Below the pieces are notes generated by a model. The model worked only from the letters and a program-made list of their open reading frames with translations, was not told where the DNA came from and did no database searches. Positions 1 to 11,755 of a DNA stretch of 64,000 nt are shown one piece after another; within the stretch, counting starts at the first letter, position 1; each line of letters opens with the position of its first letter. The DNA lies in assembly GCA_023333565.1 (NCBI GenBank), contig JAJKFH010002646.1, positions 1,798,001 to 1,862,000 of the forward strand, read 5' to 3'. The translations under genes were made by a program, and so were the position numbers. Origin of the DNA: Puffinus mauretanicus. Its lineage: Eukaryota; Chordata; Aves; Procellariiformes; Procellariidae.

Positions 1-829
1 GTTCCATCCATTTTAATGTTCAAGTATACTCACTAGTACTATGCTGTAGTTGTACAAGGTAAATGCAGGCAGATTGCTGAGTCTAAAAATCGCTACTAAC
101 ACTGTGTCAAAGCAATTGCTGGCCTAAAAAGTCCTTATCTTCTGTATGTTATGATGCCTTAAGGAATATTTTATGCTTTTCTTCAGTCAGACTGGGTCTG
201 TAGTATTGCCTTATTTATTAATTCAAAACTAAAATGAAAAAACTTCTGTAATGTCATTATAATGCATTCAAAGTAAAGAGATCCCTTATGTTTTCTCTTT
301 CTGGAACAACTTACGACTCAGTGGGTCTGTCATATGACCCAAGTCAACTTTTTACGTTCAGGAGTATTTTTTTAAGACTACTAGATTAGCTTTTAGAAAT
401 TAGTAACTGTCTGCAGAAAGCTGCATGCAAATTACCTTACTATAGTTCTTTGGTCAAAGAGACTGGCATCTGTCCTAATGACACGGGTTATCAGAGTTAA
501 TGGAGTACGTGTAGATGTTTTTTTCTTTTCAGATCTGCTTAGCTTAGGAGAAGCAACAGTGGTTCTTTTTTCCTTCTGCTTATAAAAAGAAATGCAGATG
601 AGCAGGTGAAATAGTGAATTTCTTGAATTCTCAAAGTTACAATATTTTTAATAGTACCATTAGAGCAGAATGAGTCACTTCTGGAAGCAGAGCAGATAGA
701 AGCATAAACTCTGAATTGAAAGGGAGTAACTGAAGTTCTCTGTTTATATTCTGTATGACTGTGGACATTCAATATATTTGTAAATGCATTGTTATTGAGT
801 ACAGGCAAAATGCCTTTTTTTTTTTGCAG
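1..829 (+). other. SMAP1: SMAP1 intron, 3' part (5' end outside window)
   Basis: This is non-coding sequence ending in a long T-run and TTGCAG directly before the first SMAP1 exon in the window. SMAP1 in mammals has an alternatively spliced exon of about 27 codons just before the Lys/Glu-rich exon (known from the family). I looked for it here and saw nothing resembling it, so it lies further upstream or is absent. A TTTTCTTTTCAG at about 530 looks like an acceptor, but the sequence after it hits stop codons quickly in the relevant frame. No repeat family was recognised. Confidence 0.75.
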
Positions 830-910
830 AGGGAAAAGGAAAAAAAGAAAGAAGAGAAAAAGAGAGAGAGAGAATCAGAAAAACCATCAAAACAATTAGC
901 AGTTGAAAAG
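830..910 (+). CDS. SMAP1: SMAP1 internal exon, Lys/Glu-rich linker (27 codons)
   Basis: SMAP1 is a GTPase-activating protein for Arf6 that acts in clathrin-dependent endocytosis at the plasma membrane. This exon encodes 27 residues (REKEKKKEEKKRERE...AVEK), the highly charged linker after the N-terminal ArfGAP zinc-finger domain, whose exons are upstream of the window. Borders: a T-rich tract and TTGCAG before 830, and GTAAGA donor at 911. Length is 81 nt, phase 0 at both ends. The composition predicts a helical, coiled-coil-like or disordered basic/acidic stretch. The coding A-run at 840-846 is seven bases long. Identification rests on recalled similarity to human SMAP1 and on in-frame joining with the five downstream exons. 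Confidence 0.93.
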
Positions 911-1002
911 GTAAGAATAGTTTATTTTTTCCAGTTATTTAAAAATTACACATAGTATTAAACATGTAGAAAGATTTGAAAAAAAAAAAAGAAATTTTTA
1001 AT

Positions 1003-1047
1003 GTGCGTGTGTATATGTGTGTATATACGTGTGTGTGTGTATGTATG
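1003..1047. repeat. GT/AT-type microsatellite
   Basis: Alternating purine-pyrimidine tract of GT, AT and GTAT units, imperfect, shortly after the first SMAP1 exon in this window. Such tracts are length-polymorphic. Confidence 0.85.
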
Positions 1048-4000
1048 AATAGTAATCCGGATAATCCATATGAATGGTTTACTTGTGCTGTTGCTTGCAT
1101 ACGGAGGTTGGTTGACCATACGATGAGGAATGTGTTTGGGGGAAGAGGGAAGTGATTTAAGATTTGTTAAGATTTAAACTCAGATAATGAAGGTTTTTAA
1201 GATGTACCATTGCTATTCTTGCACAGAAAATTTTCAATTTTATTGAGCACTGTATGGTCACTTAATACTGTCTTTCGTAAATGAATCCATTTTAAACATA
1301 AGTGTATAATTTACAAAATTGAATTAATAACTCTAGGTAACTTGAAAATACTCAACTAGATCATGTCACAAAACATGACAGACAAACCAGTTAAGGTGCT
1401 TCTTTACTTAGCTATATTAAAGCATAATGAGCAGCCTTAGCAACGTAGGTACAATTAAATCATGTACACTTCTGTATAGAGTTAATATTAATCAACAATG
1501 GAATGGGTAATTTAAGTATTAAATGCAATAATTTCTCCTAAGACAGATGTCCTCTCTCAGATGATGTGAATCCATTAGTATGTTCTGATCTGCAGTGTAG
1601 TCCACAGAATGCATTGGAGTCTCCATCTGTCAGTTTATTCCCCAATAGTGCTGTGTTACAATTATGAAAAATGTTGTGTATTCATACATTATGATTGCAG
1701 ATGTATTTCTAGTTCAGTTTTCAAATAGAAGTTGTTTATTTTGCATAATAAAACAAAATACAAAAATATGTGCACACTTGGAGGGGAAAAAAGCCCCTCC
1801 CTAGTACAAATATCTTTTTTATGGAATTGCAAAGCAGTTTTGGAATAAGTTAGTACAGAAGCAAACTTTCTTGTGACAATTTGCGCAGCTTCACTTAGCT
1901 AGTGGAAAAGGATATCCTTATTCATATGGTAGGGGGTTAAAGCATATTTATGGATGACAATAAAGTTATTAGAATTGTTGATTATTGAAATTTTACAAGG
2001 GCATCCAGTCCAATTAAGTTCTGGTCCTTAGAACAATATACTTTAGTTATAAAGGCTAAAAACATTGCTGTGGTTTGGAAATCTTAACTTTCTGAAACCC
2101 AAAGCTCTACTTTTGGTCTGGGGGAGAGAGCGTTTCCCTTTGCAAGGATGCCTGAACCTTGTCACATGGCTGGGAATACTTGGTTAGGTGAGGAGAAAAG
2201 ACGACAGTGCATAGTTACAGCTGAGGGACTACCCTAATACTTGAAATAAAAACCAATTGAAATGCCACTGATTAGATTTACATTTGAAATAGCATTAGAT
2301 TGCCATTTAATGATTAAGCAAGTAAAAAGAAGTATTTTGATTTAAATGCTTGTACTACAAAATGTGGAATTTGATAAATATATCTGCATTACATAACAGT
2401 GCTAACAGCTGAAAATGTTTGAAATACTGCAGCGTATTTTATTTCATTATTAATGTGTCAGCACTGATTGCTCAGATGGAACTCATCTACGTGTCATCTT
2501 TTTAATTTAAGAGATTCTTTAAGCTCAGGTTTTTCAAGGCATCTAAGGATCATTCAAAATAAACCACTTTTAGACACAGCCTGTAAACTTTACATGTTTT
2601 AAAATTGCAGTTGCTTTCTAGAACCCAAAGGAGAGAGACTATCAAATGCTTGTGTTTCCATTGGAAAGTACTGGTGAGATAGAGGACCAAAAGGTTTTGT
2701 TTTTATATATGGAATAATACATTGTTGCTTTCGTGGTATGATTCTGCTTCAGGGAGCTGATAAACATTAATACTCTCCTTAGTTTGACTAATAATGATGC
2801 ACTTCACATCTGGTTAGAGACTGTCTATAGGATATTTTAAATATTGCATGTTTAATCAGTAGGGGAATGCTGGCATCTTGACCGTAGTATCATGTTTTCA
2901 GCAACCACATCAAGCAGTAAATGGCTATTTATCCCAGTTTTCAGCTTTCTGGAGAAGGAAACAGAATATGAGAATTCTTTGGACACTTCATATGTGAAAT
3001 CAGTGGTCGCCTTTCTTGCAGGCATGGTATATCTCCAGTCTAGACATTCCAGTCTTGGGAAGCTAATGAATTAAAAATATGTGACCAAGCAATTGGCAGT
3101 TCTACCAAAATTTTGAGACTTCTTTTGATTAAGGTAATTCAAGCAGTGTTTTAGCCATCCTGTAGAGGAATCGGTAAAGATGGAAAAAATGACAGGCTTT
3201 AAACTAGTAAAAAGTTGAAAATGAAGCTATAGGAAACTTCAGATCTCTTTACAAGTGTCATGTACTCCTACAAGTCTTAAGTTCATAGTGTCTTCTTTTT
3301 TTATCTTTTATCTTATATTGAGTTTAAGTTTCTTAGCTCTTAAAACAAGCATATGCATCCTAAAAAATTAAAATATTTACATTCAGTTCTCGTGTTCTGA
3401 TCTCTGCTTCATAGAACTGACTAATCTGCTCCTACATCTGTGTAAGAGCCTTTCTCCGGTGACTAACTGATCTTTAGCCTTTAACAAGCTGAACGTCTAG
3501 CATGATTTCTGTTGCATTTTCAAATATTGCTGAAAGCTTGTAGCATTGATTTAGTAAACTGCATTATTCCAGTATTGCATGTGTCAGGTAATTATGGCAT
3601 AAAAGATACTTTGTTGATTAGCATGCTTTGATAAGTAAAAAGAACAGAAAATAATCTTTTAACTGATTTAACAATAGCGGGTTTTCTTACTGAAATTGCT
3701 TTTCAGTAAGAATCATCATGTCCTTAAAGCGGGTTTCATGGGAAACATTTTTTATGAACGTTCGAGTTGGAGATAGTGATTTCAGATGTAGAGTAGAATT
3801 TCCTCAAGATCAGAGAGATCTACTGCAGAACAGTGAGTAGCAAGGATACTTGTTTGACTCTATTTTTCTGGGCTGTTCCACTTTCTGTAATAAAATTACT
3901 GGGTGATTTTTAATACAACAAGATCTTACTATGTCAGCTACAGAGACTGAGTCTAGTCTGGTGACTGATGTTTTATTGGAAGCAGCCAACAGTGTGATGT

Positions 4001-7000
4001 TCCACATCAGATCTGCAGTATTCTTTAATAAAATAAAATGAGATTGCGAAACTACAGGCAGCTGTAATGTTTTTTTCAGTCTAATTGAAGAAAGTTGAGA
4101 AACTTGCATAACTTACCCAGGGTCCTTCCTTCTCCTTCCTCCCCCTCTCCCTGTGCCATTTCCACAATTACAGACCTCAGGTTTCCTCAGTGCTTAGGCT
4201 TAAAATAACCTTATCCTTACAGTTACTTTGGAGGAAAAAAAAAAAAACAAATTGCAAGAAAACTGCTGGAACAATTATTATACAGTTCTTCATGATGTGA
4301 AAACTGGGGCAAGGTTATGTAGAGCTGAGATGTCCAGTCAAAGCCCAGCTTGTTTGCAAGCAACAGAAACACGAATTTCAGCAATATAAAATGTGTTGAA
4401 TTGGAAGAATAAATAATCAAACTGAGCTAATCGCATGCTGCTTAATGCTTTATATGGGCCAATAGCAAGAATAATAGCACAAGGCAGACTGTCATGCAAA
4501 GAAAGCAAGTTTTAGATGTTCTGTACACACAATTAAGTTTAAGAGATTTTTAAATTGGCTAAAAAAATAAACCTGATACTTTAAGAGCCCATTTCAGTAG
4601 TGGGTAGGGAAGAAAGTCCGTAGGTTGACCACCAATCTTACCTGTTTTGTTGATGGTAACACATGAAAATTTTTCATTTGTAGATGAGAAAAACCAGCTA
4701 AGCTTTTAATAGTCGTTTTTTTTAAACTTCATCATCCTGCCCACCCTTTCATCAGCTGCTGAGGAGCTTTCCCTTCTTATTATTTACTCCTTTGCACAGC
4801 TGAAGTTGGTGAAACTTCCCAAATCAGCCATGATCTTTTTTTTTCTTTCTTTTCTGCCTAAGCTGACTGAATGAGTTCTCCATTCGAGAACAGAGTAAAC
4901 CACTGAACTCCTTTTTATTTCTAGTATGTCTACTGAGTAGGATTTTTGTTCATCCTTAGGCAATTGAATGTGCTCAATTTACAGCAATTTGGTGACTTTA
5001 AACAGAATACATAGCCTACATATTCTACTGGTGTGTGAGGGAGCTACCAAAGCCTCACAGTAGTTTTCTGAACTAAAATCTAAACTGTGCAGTTGTTTTT
5101 AAGTAGAGTTTCTGCTCATAGCACAAAGGAGCACTTTGGGGAAGCTCTATGCTGCTTCTTCATGCAGCATGTTGGAGCAGGGTCTGTGTGCACTCCATCC
5201 ACCTTGTACCTGTTTTCCACTGAGGGGAAGCATAGAAGGGAAGGAGATGGGCTGCAGTCTGGTCATCCGGGCTGAAGGATCAGGACCATGCGGGAAATGG
5301 CCAGTGTGTGAGCTGCGGAATATGGGTGCCCCAAGGATAAACGAGGCCATTAGACCTGCAAAGAATGGAGTGAGGAAGACTCTGTTTGCGGACGATCAAA
5401 TGGTATGCTTTCTACAGAATGGACAGGAAACTCTTCATGCATTTGGCAAGACTGCTAATAAAAGTGGGTTGCATGAAGTACTTCATTTAGCAAAGTACTT
5501 CCATTGCACAATATTTGATTTAGAACAGAGAAGTTGGATTGAGTTGTATGAATGAGACTTCTTGAATTTCAGAGCAACTAGGACAATTCTAGTTTTTTTC
5601 AAAACATACCTTTTTATGTCCATCTGCAGTACAAATTCAGATTAAAAAAGGCATAACTAGGTATGACATCTTGAGGTTTTGGTGAGCTCCAAAAGTAAAG
5701 GGGGAGAGAATTCATATGCCTAAAGCTTTCAGATTTTTGTAGGGTTCAACTTTTTATATAGTTGTAATTTTTAAATAAAGAAAACCTTGACGTGCTTCAG
5801 TGCTAGCAATCCAGAATTAAGCCAGAAGTGTTTTGGAAAACTGTCCCTGGAAAACTTGACAAGTATTTCTGATATGCAAAATTATAAAGTTCAGCTAAGT
5901 CTGTGGCACTGAATGCTTTGACAGTGCTTGGATTCAGCACTGTGTAGCTTTCTGTGGTCTTTATTTTAGAGGTTTTGCATCAATTGAAAACTTTCATGAC
6001 GGCATTGTGATGGTTTCACTGTAAAATACTGCATATTGAAGGCCGTAGTTATCATGAAACCACATCTAATTTATTGAAAGTAAGCCCTTTTAAGACAGAT
6101 TATATTGTATTGGGACAGTAAAGTTAAATGGTTAGGATGTAAAGAACAAACTATTTTTTCTTCACAAACTACTTGTGCAAGCTAATATTGACATTCAAAG
6201 TTAAGACTTTTTTCATTCTGCTGAACATATCAGGATGATGAATGTTTCTGAAGGATTGCAGCAGTTAAACTTGATTAACTGAAGTACTATTTGACACTGT
6301 AAGTTTAGTTTATTATATTGCATTTTGAGTTTGAAATTGGCTCTTTTTTGTGTGTAGAGTTGATTTAAGTGACAGGAATGGGTGAGTTAGAGGTTATCTT
6401 TCAGCGGTAGTATATCAAATGCTGTTTTTCTTCCCCAAACTGGAGACTAAATTGTCAGCTTAAACTCAGCAATAAAAGTGAACTGCTGCCTCTCAGTCAG
6501 CTGGTACCACAGCACCAGATGGCCCACATTACCGAGGTATTGACATAAGCTTATTTGCATTTAAAAAGTGCTAGAAAACCCCTCAAATAAAAGTGAGGGC
6601 AGATCATATTAGCAGCTTTTCCCCTTCATATAGGAAAAACAATGTGTCAAACACTCATGCAACCAAATAGGAAGAACTTACTGTAGCTTCTTAGGGTGGT
6701 GTTTTTGTTTGTCTGTTTGTTTTTCCCCCAAAGACAGCTAAAACTCCCACAAAAATCAACCTGAGTGAGACAAGAGGAACTATTAGTCCCCATTAGTTCT
6801 CTGGGATTGTTTTTTACTTACCCGAAGTATTCCAAATTATCATCCTAATCATTTTGTCCAAGGAGAAATGAGTTGGAGCAAATAGTGCTCTAGTGTTCTT
6901 CACTTCTTTAAAACTACGTAGCATTGTGAGAATGCGTGGAAGAATGAAAGCCCGCAACATATTTGGTGTCCACTTAAACACCAGTTTGGTGGAAGTTATG

Positions 7001-10000
7001 TATTTAGGTGTTTACTTTTAAGTTGTAGGAATAAGTTGACTCACAAATATTGGCCTGAATGATAAATTAAATACAGAATTACATTATAAACATTCTGAAT
7101 GTTTTCTTTATTTTGGTACTGTATTGATGATATATTTGCTAAGTCACTTGAATAGTTGTTAATAATGTTTCCCTAGACTTCTAAACTTTATTTGCCTTTT
7201 TGAGTGATTTAATTTTTAAATGTTTTTTCTTTATATTTTTATATAAAATGTAATATAAATTTGAATTATAATATATAAGCAATCAAATGTTTCTCGCAGG
7301 AACAGAAAAATAGAAACGTGTTTTGCCCTCTGGTTGAATACATAGTCTTATTTATACTCTTAGTCCTTGTTTTCACAAATTCAGACTAAGGAGATATGAG
7401 TTAAAGCTCAGGATTTAGGAGTATGTGCTAAGACATTGGAGGACAACCTGTTTCCCTGCCTCCTACCCCGACAGAACGTGAAGGATTTTAAGGCTTCTTG
7501 TTCTCTCAGACTGCATTTTATGGACCTGTCCCAGCCTGGTTTTACATTTCTAATCATACCTTTTCAGTCTTATGGAAGAGATCAGATTATTTTGGGTTCT
7601 TTGGTTGCTTCTAATGCTAATCTGGAGAAAGGCAAATCAAATTAGATTCTTCCCGAAACTGTGCGATTCATTCCTTTTTGCAGGTAACAAAGGAGTCCTT
7701 GTGTTTGAGGATTGCCTTGAAAAATAGTCTTACTTAATGAAATTAATCTGTCATGGCTCTTATTACGTATTGGGAGTTGCAGACAAAGAAATTGAGAAAT
7801 AGATATTGCAGGTAGAAGCAGTTGAAAGAAAACCCTTTTTTTGTCAGATGGGAAGAAGGGCATTTGTCTTTTTTGTGTTGGAAAAGGAGTCAACCTACAG
7901 GAAGGGTATCACATTTTTTTCCTCAGCCCAGTGCGTGTTCTCTGTATCAGCTTGATCCTCTCAACTCTGATCTGCAGCAGAACAGTATTTTAATGTATTT
8001 TTTTTTTAATTCTATAGAAGTGGAATCTTAAAACTATAAGAGCAAGCTTGGGTTTGGGCTGCTTTGGTTAAATTGGCCTTTGTTTAACTTGTCAAACTAT
8101 TTTTAACAGAAAGGTATTGTTAAGTGTGCTTAGTTTTAATTGATCCTCGGTTATATTTTTGCTCCATACAGGGTCAAAACCTAAAACTGCCCTGAGTTTC
8201 AGTTGATAATACTTATTAATAGGTGGCATTTTCAGGTTTCTCCTGCTTGCTTGTGATAAGCTTCACATTTTTTCCTGGTGACTTTGAGGCAATTAGGAAG
8301 GTAACATCTACATATACATACATGTATATTGAACCAAAAAAAAAGCGGGCACATTTAAATAAGCCTGAACTAAATCAGCCTTATTCATGGATGGATGCTA
8401 TCTTTAGATAAAAACATCTCTATGACCAAGACTTATTCATTCTAAGACATTTGAAACCACAGGAGCATGCATGGTTGAAAATGCAAATATACAATCTCAT
8501 CTAAAAAGTTTTATAAAAATTACAGTACTAGTTAGGAGATTGTGTTCAATCAATCAAATGTGCAAGAACAAAAAGCATGACATTTTTACAGAAGTGGTAC
8601 TGATACGTGGAACTGAATGTAAAGAAGGGTAAGGATTGGATGAGATGAAGTTGATAACAGGAAAAAGACATTTAATTTAAATAATATCATTCAAAATAAT
8701 AATCTTGTTTTGAATAATAGGCTTCCTTTGTTTTCCTAAAATAATGTAAATATTGGAGCATAAGCAAAGCAATCAAGTGTCTTTGTGTGTTTTGTTTCAT
8801 TTTACTGTGCTTAAGCTAGAACATGCTTAAACTCCTCAGGGGAGAGATTTCACTCCAGTGTGTGACCATCAAGGGCAATGGAGTAGTGGGAGGCACTGTC
8901 AGATGTGCAAATCTTAATTAAGAGTAAAGATAGTAACTCTGTTTACCATAAAAAATAATTTTAGATGCCACTGACAATATTAAAAGCTGCAACATTAGCT
9001 TAAGCTTTAAATTGTTTAAAAAAAAAAATATGCCATAAGAGGTTTCAACAAGCTTCCAAACACTGTCATGCAACTTTCAGTGTCTTCCAGTTTAAATTCA
9101 TAGTTGACATAGGTATTGATTGCGTGGCTTTTTACTAAAGGGAATAAGAGTATTTATTTGAATTGTTAAATTTATTATGTTTTAATAGTTGCTCATAGCA
9201 CTAGAACAGTTGCACGGAAAACTTTATGGCTCTGGCATTCATCATGTTACATAATTATGTCTTCACAAAATTAACTCAAAGGGATAGCACAGTAGCTGAG
9301 GTAGAGATAACAGCAAGATAAGGTAGAAGCAGGATCTTTAACACAATTTGAAGGAAATGGACAAATCTTTTGCTCTAGATAATTTTGTGAAATGATAAGT
9401 ATGATAGAAAATTAAGTCACCGGTTACCTAGTTGTTCAAATAACTAGCATCTCTTTAATGCTAAAATCCTTATATATCAATCAACATTGTTAACCCAACT
9501 GCAGTCAATTGCCTCCTGTCTCTGTTGAAAAAAGGGTTGCAACTGGATGAGCTTGTCTTTCAGTTTTACTTGAAAATTTTCCTTTATAAAATTGGCACCT
9601 GCAGCTAGAAAATGGGGGCAGTTCTGAGGTTGGTCCCCATGCATGTCAGTGTACCTGTTGAAAAATAAATCTGTCCTGCTTCTCTGCTCAGCAAGCATGG
9701 TCTCTCTCGACTTGAGGATATTGTGCTTCATGTCAGAGTAAGGTATGCAGGCTTGTCTGCTAGGCAGATAGTGTATTTTACACTGTGTAGTAACATGGGT
9801 AACTTCTGCTCAAGATAACCTAGATTTTTTTTTTGTCTTATATACTTAATCCTCAGTTTACACTAAGTAGACACCAATATGTATTTTTCCTTTGTTTAAA
9901 CATAGACTATTTTAGTGGTGTAAAAGAAATTGGTTTGGTTGAATCTCAGCATAAATGTTGAAACAGGTGCCTGAACAAGCAAGTCAGAGCCCTTGTAATA

Positions 10001-10476
10001 TCACTTTGAAGGGTCACTTGTAAAACTTCAGAATCTTTGAAGCTGTGAATCTAAAAAGTTTTAGCGATCCTTATGCTTTGTAAGGATGATTTAAATATTC
10101 ATTTTCAGAATACCCAGAAATTTCATATAAGTTCACATTATTTAAACTGGACGAGTAAAAGCAGAAAGAAGTTTGACTCATTTCCAGTTGAGTTGTAGAC
10201 TGCTAGACTGGATTGTGGCTGGAATGCTTCTTGATAGTTGGTGTTAAAGATTATGATGATGTGGAGGGTGAAGACAAAGAAAATAGAGTTTGCGCAAGTA
10301 GAGGGAAATCCATGTTGGTATTGCTTGTGATAGGTTAAAATTAATTATCTTCTAAAAGTCTTGTTTCAAAGTGGTTAACTTTGAAATGAGAACAAAACTG
10401 GGGCAAAAAAAACTGACTGGCAGAAGAAACTAATACAACTAATGGTTGTAGACATGAACAACTAATGATGCCTAAG

Positions 10477-10518
10477 TATTTATTAAACATTCTTAATTAT
10501 TTATTAAACATTCTTAAT
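10477..10518. repeat. Perfect 21-bp tandem duplication
   Basis: Two identical 21-bp copies (10477-10497 and 10498-10518) of an AT-rich unit containing TTATTAAACATTC lie head to tail. A diverged partial third copy (AATTAAACATTATT) follows at about 10520-10535. Perfect identity suggests a recent slippage or duplication event. Confidence 0.9.
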
Positions 10519-11439
10519 TAATAATTAAACATTATTAACATGTATCCCTCTTACTAAGTTCTGCATTTGTGAAACAGAATTATGTACTTGTATATGAGGA
10601 TGATAAAGTACTCGCCAATTCGCTCCTAACTTCTATAGCAGCAAAAGAAAGCAATAAGTTGATACAGAAGTAAGAAAAATTAACCTATGGGGTTATTTCA
10701 GTCTGATTAGCTGTCAGTGACAGGGTTGAATTTCCATGGAACTAACTGAGAGGCTTTTTTTAAATGCATCTCTATAGACATAGTATGCTTGGACTTCATA
10801 AAGTGTATCGTACTGCTTGCCATAATGATAGAAAAGATGCAAGTACAGAGTATCAGTCCAACACTCTAAGAAGCAGAACCCTATTTAGGAAAAGTCCTAA
10901 TTCAGAGGTGGTTTATATGGAACGATATTCAGTGTGATGCTATAAGACTGTAACTGAAATATAAAGACTGCAAGAATCCGAGGAACAACGATAAGGAGGA
11001 GAACCGGCATAATATAATGAGTGAAAACAGAGCACAGTGATCTGCTTCTCTTAGGTCCATTGAAGGAGAGTGGTGAGGTGGGTCAAGGAAAGAGAGTCTT
11101 TCCCAGGAACCCCAGGCAAGTAAGGGGTGATTGCATAGTAGGCTATAGGACTTGCTATGGGATGCAGAGAGAAAAGAATTCAGGGATAGGGCAGAGGATG
11201 TTGTTTGAAGCTTATTATGAGATGTTTAGGTGACAGACCAAAAGCAGGGAAATGGAGGAATCAAGGTGGGTTGGGGTGGAACAAGCATGAGGAAGCAGGG
11301 GGGAAGGGAATAAAAAGATCCAGTTGCGTATATGCAGGTTGCTGGGCAGTATGCTTGACTGAGTCCTGCACTTGATCACTGCAGGCTATCCTATATTCTT
11401 GCCAAATTCTATTTGCAACTATATTGTGTATGAGTGTGT

Positions 11440-11755
11440 TTTCTCTTCTGTATCTGTGTGTGAACACTAGCAAACTTCAAGTTGGACTATCAGACAGGAA
11501 GGATAAGAAGTTGGTATTGGCCACTGGAAAGAGGCGGCAGGTTTGAGGAACCTAAGGGTCAGCAACTGGAGAGACCAGCATCTAGAAGCCAACTATTGCA
11601 AAGACAGCATGTCTAAGACCAGTTACACACATCTTGTGCTCACACACATGTGTGTAACTGCTAGCAAATTTCACGCTGGACTAGCCAGTGAGTAGGATAT
11701 CAGCATCTGGAAAGATCCAGGGTCTGAGCTGGTGACTGGCTCAGGGTGTAGGGGT
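11440..11755. repeat. Diverged direct repeat, unclassified (possible LTR or other TE remnant)
   Basis: Two related segments lie in direct orientation. One starts near 11455 (GTGTGTGAACACTAGCAAAC) and the other near 11648 (TGTGTGTAACTGCTAGCAAA). Both continue through similar words: TTCAAGTTGGACT versus TTCACGCTGGACT, then AAGGATAAGAAG versus TAGGATATCAGC, then CTGGAAAGA. A perfect 10-bp inverted repeat, GTTACACACA (11622-11631) and TGTGTGTAAC (11649-11658), sits at the boundary. The pattern suggests an old transposable element, but I cannot name the family and the outer limits are uncertain. Confidence 0.5.

Noticed and set aside
530..600. Acceptor-like TTTTCTTTTCAG that might precede an extra SMAP1 exon
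   Set aside because: The sequence after it has early stops and no similarity to the known alternative SMAP1 exon.
5136..5555. 139-codon open frame in a GC-richer intronic patch
   Set aside because: No recognisable protein similarity, overlapped by open frames in other frames and strand, no matching splice or promoter context; likely chance.
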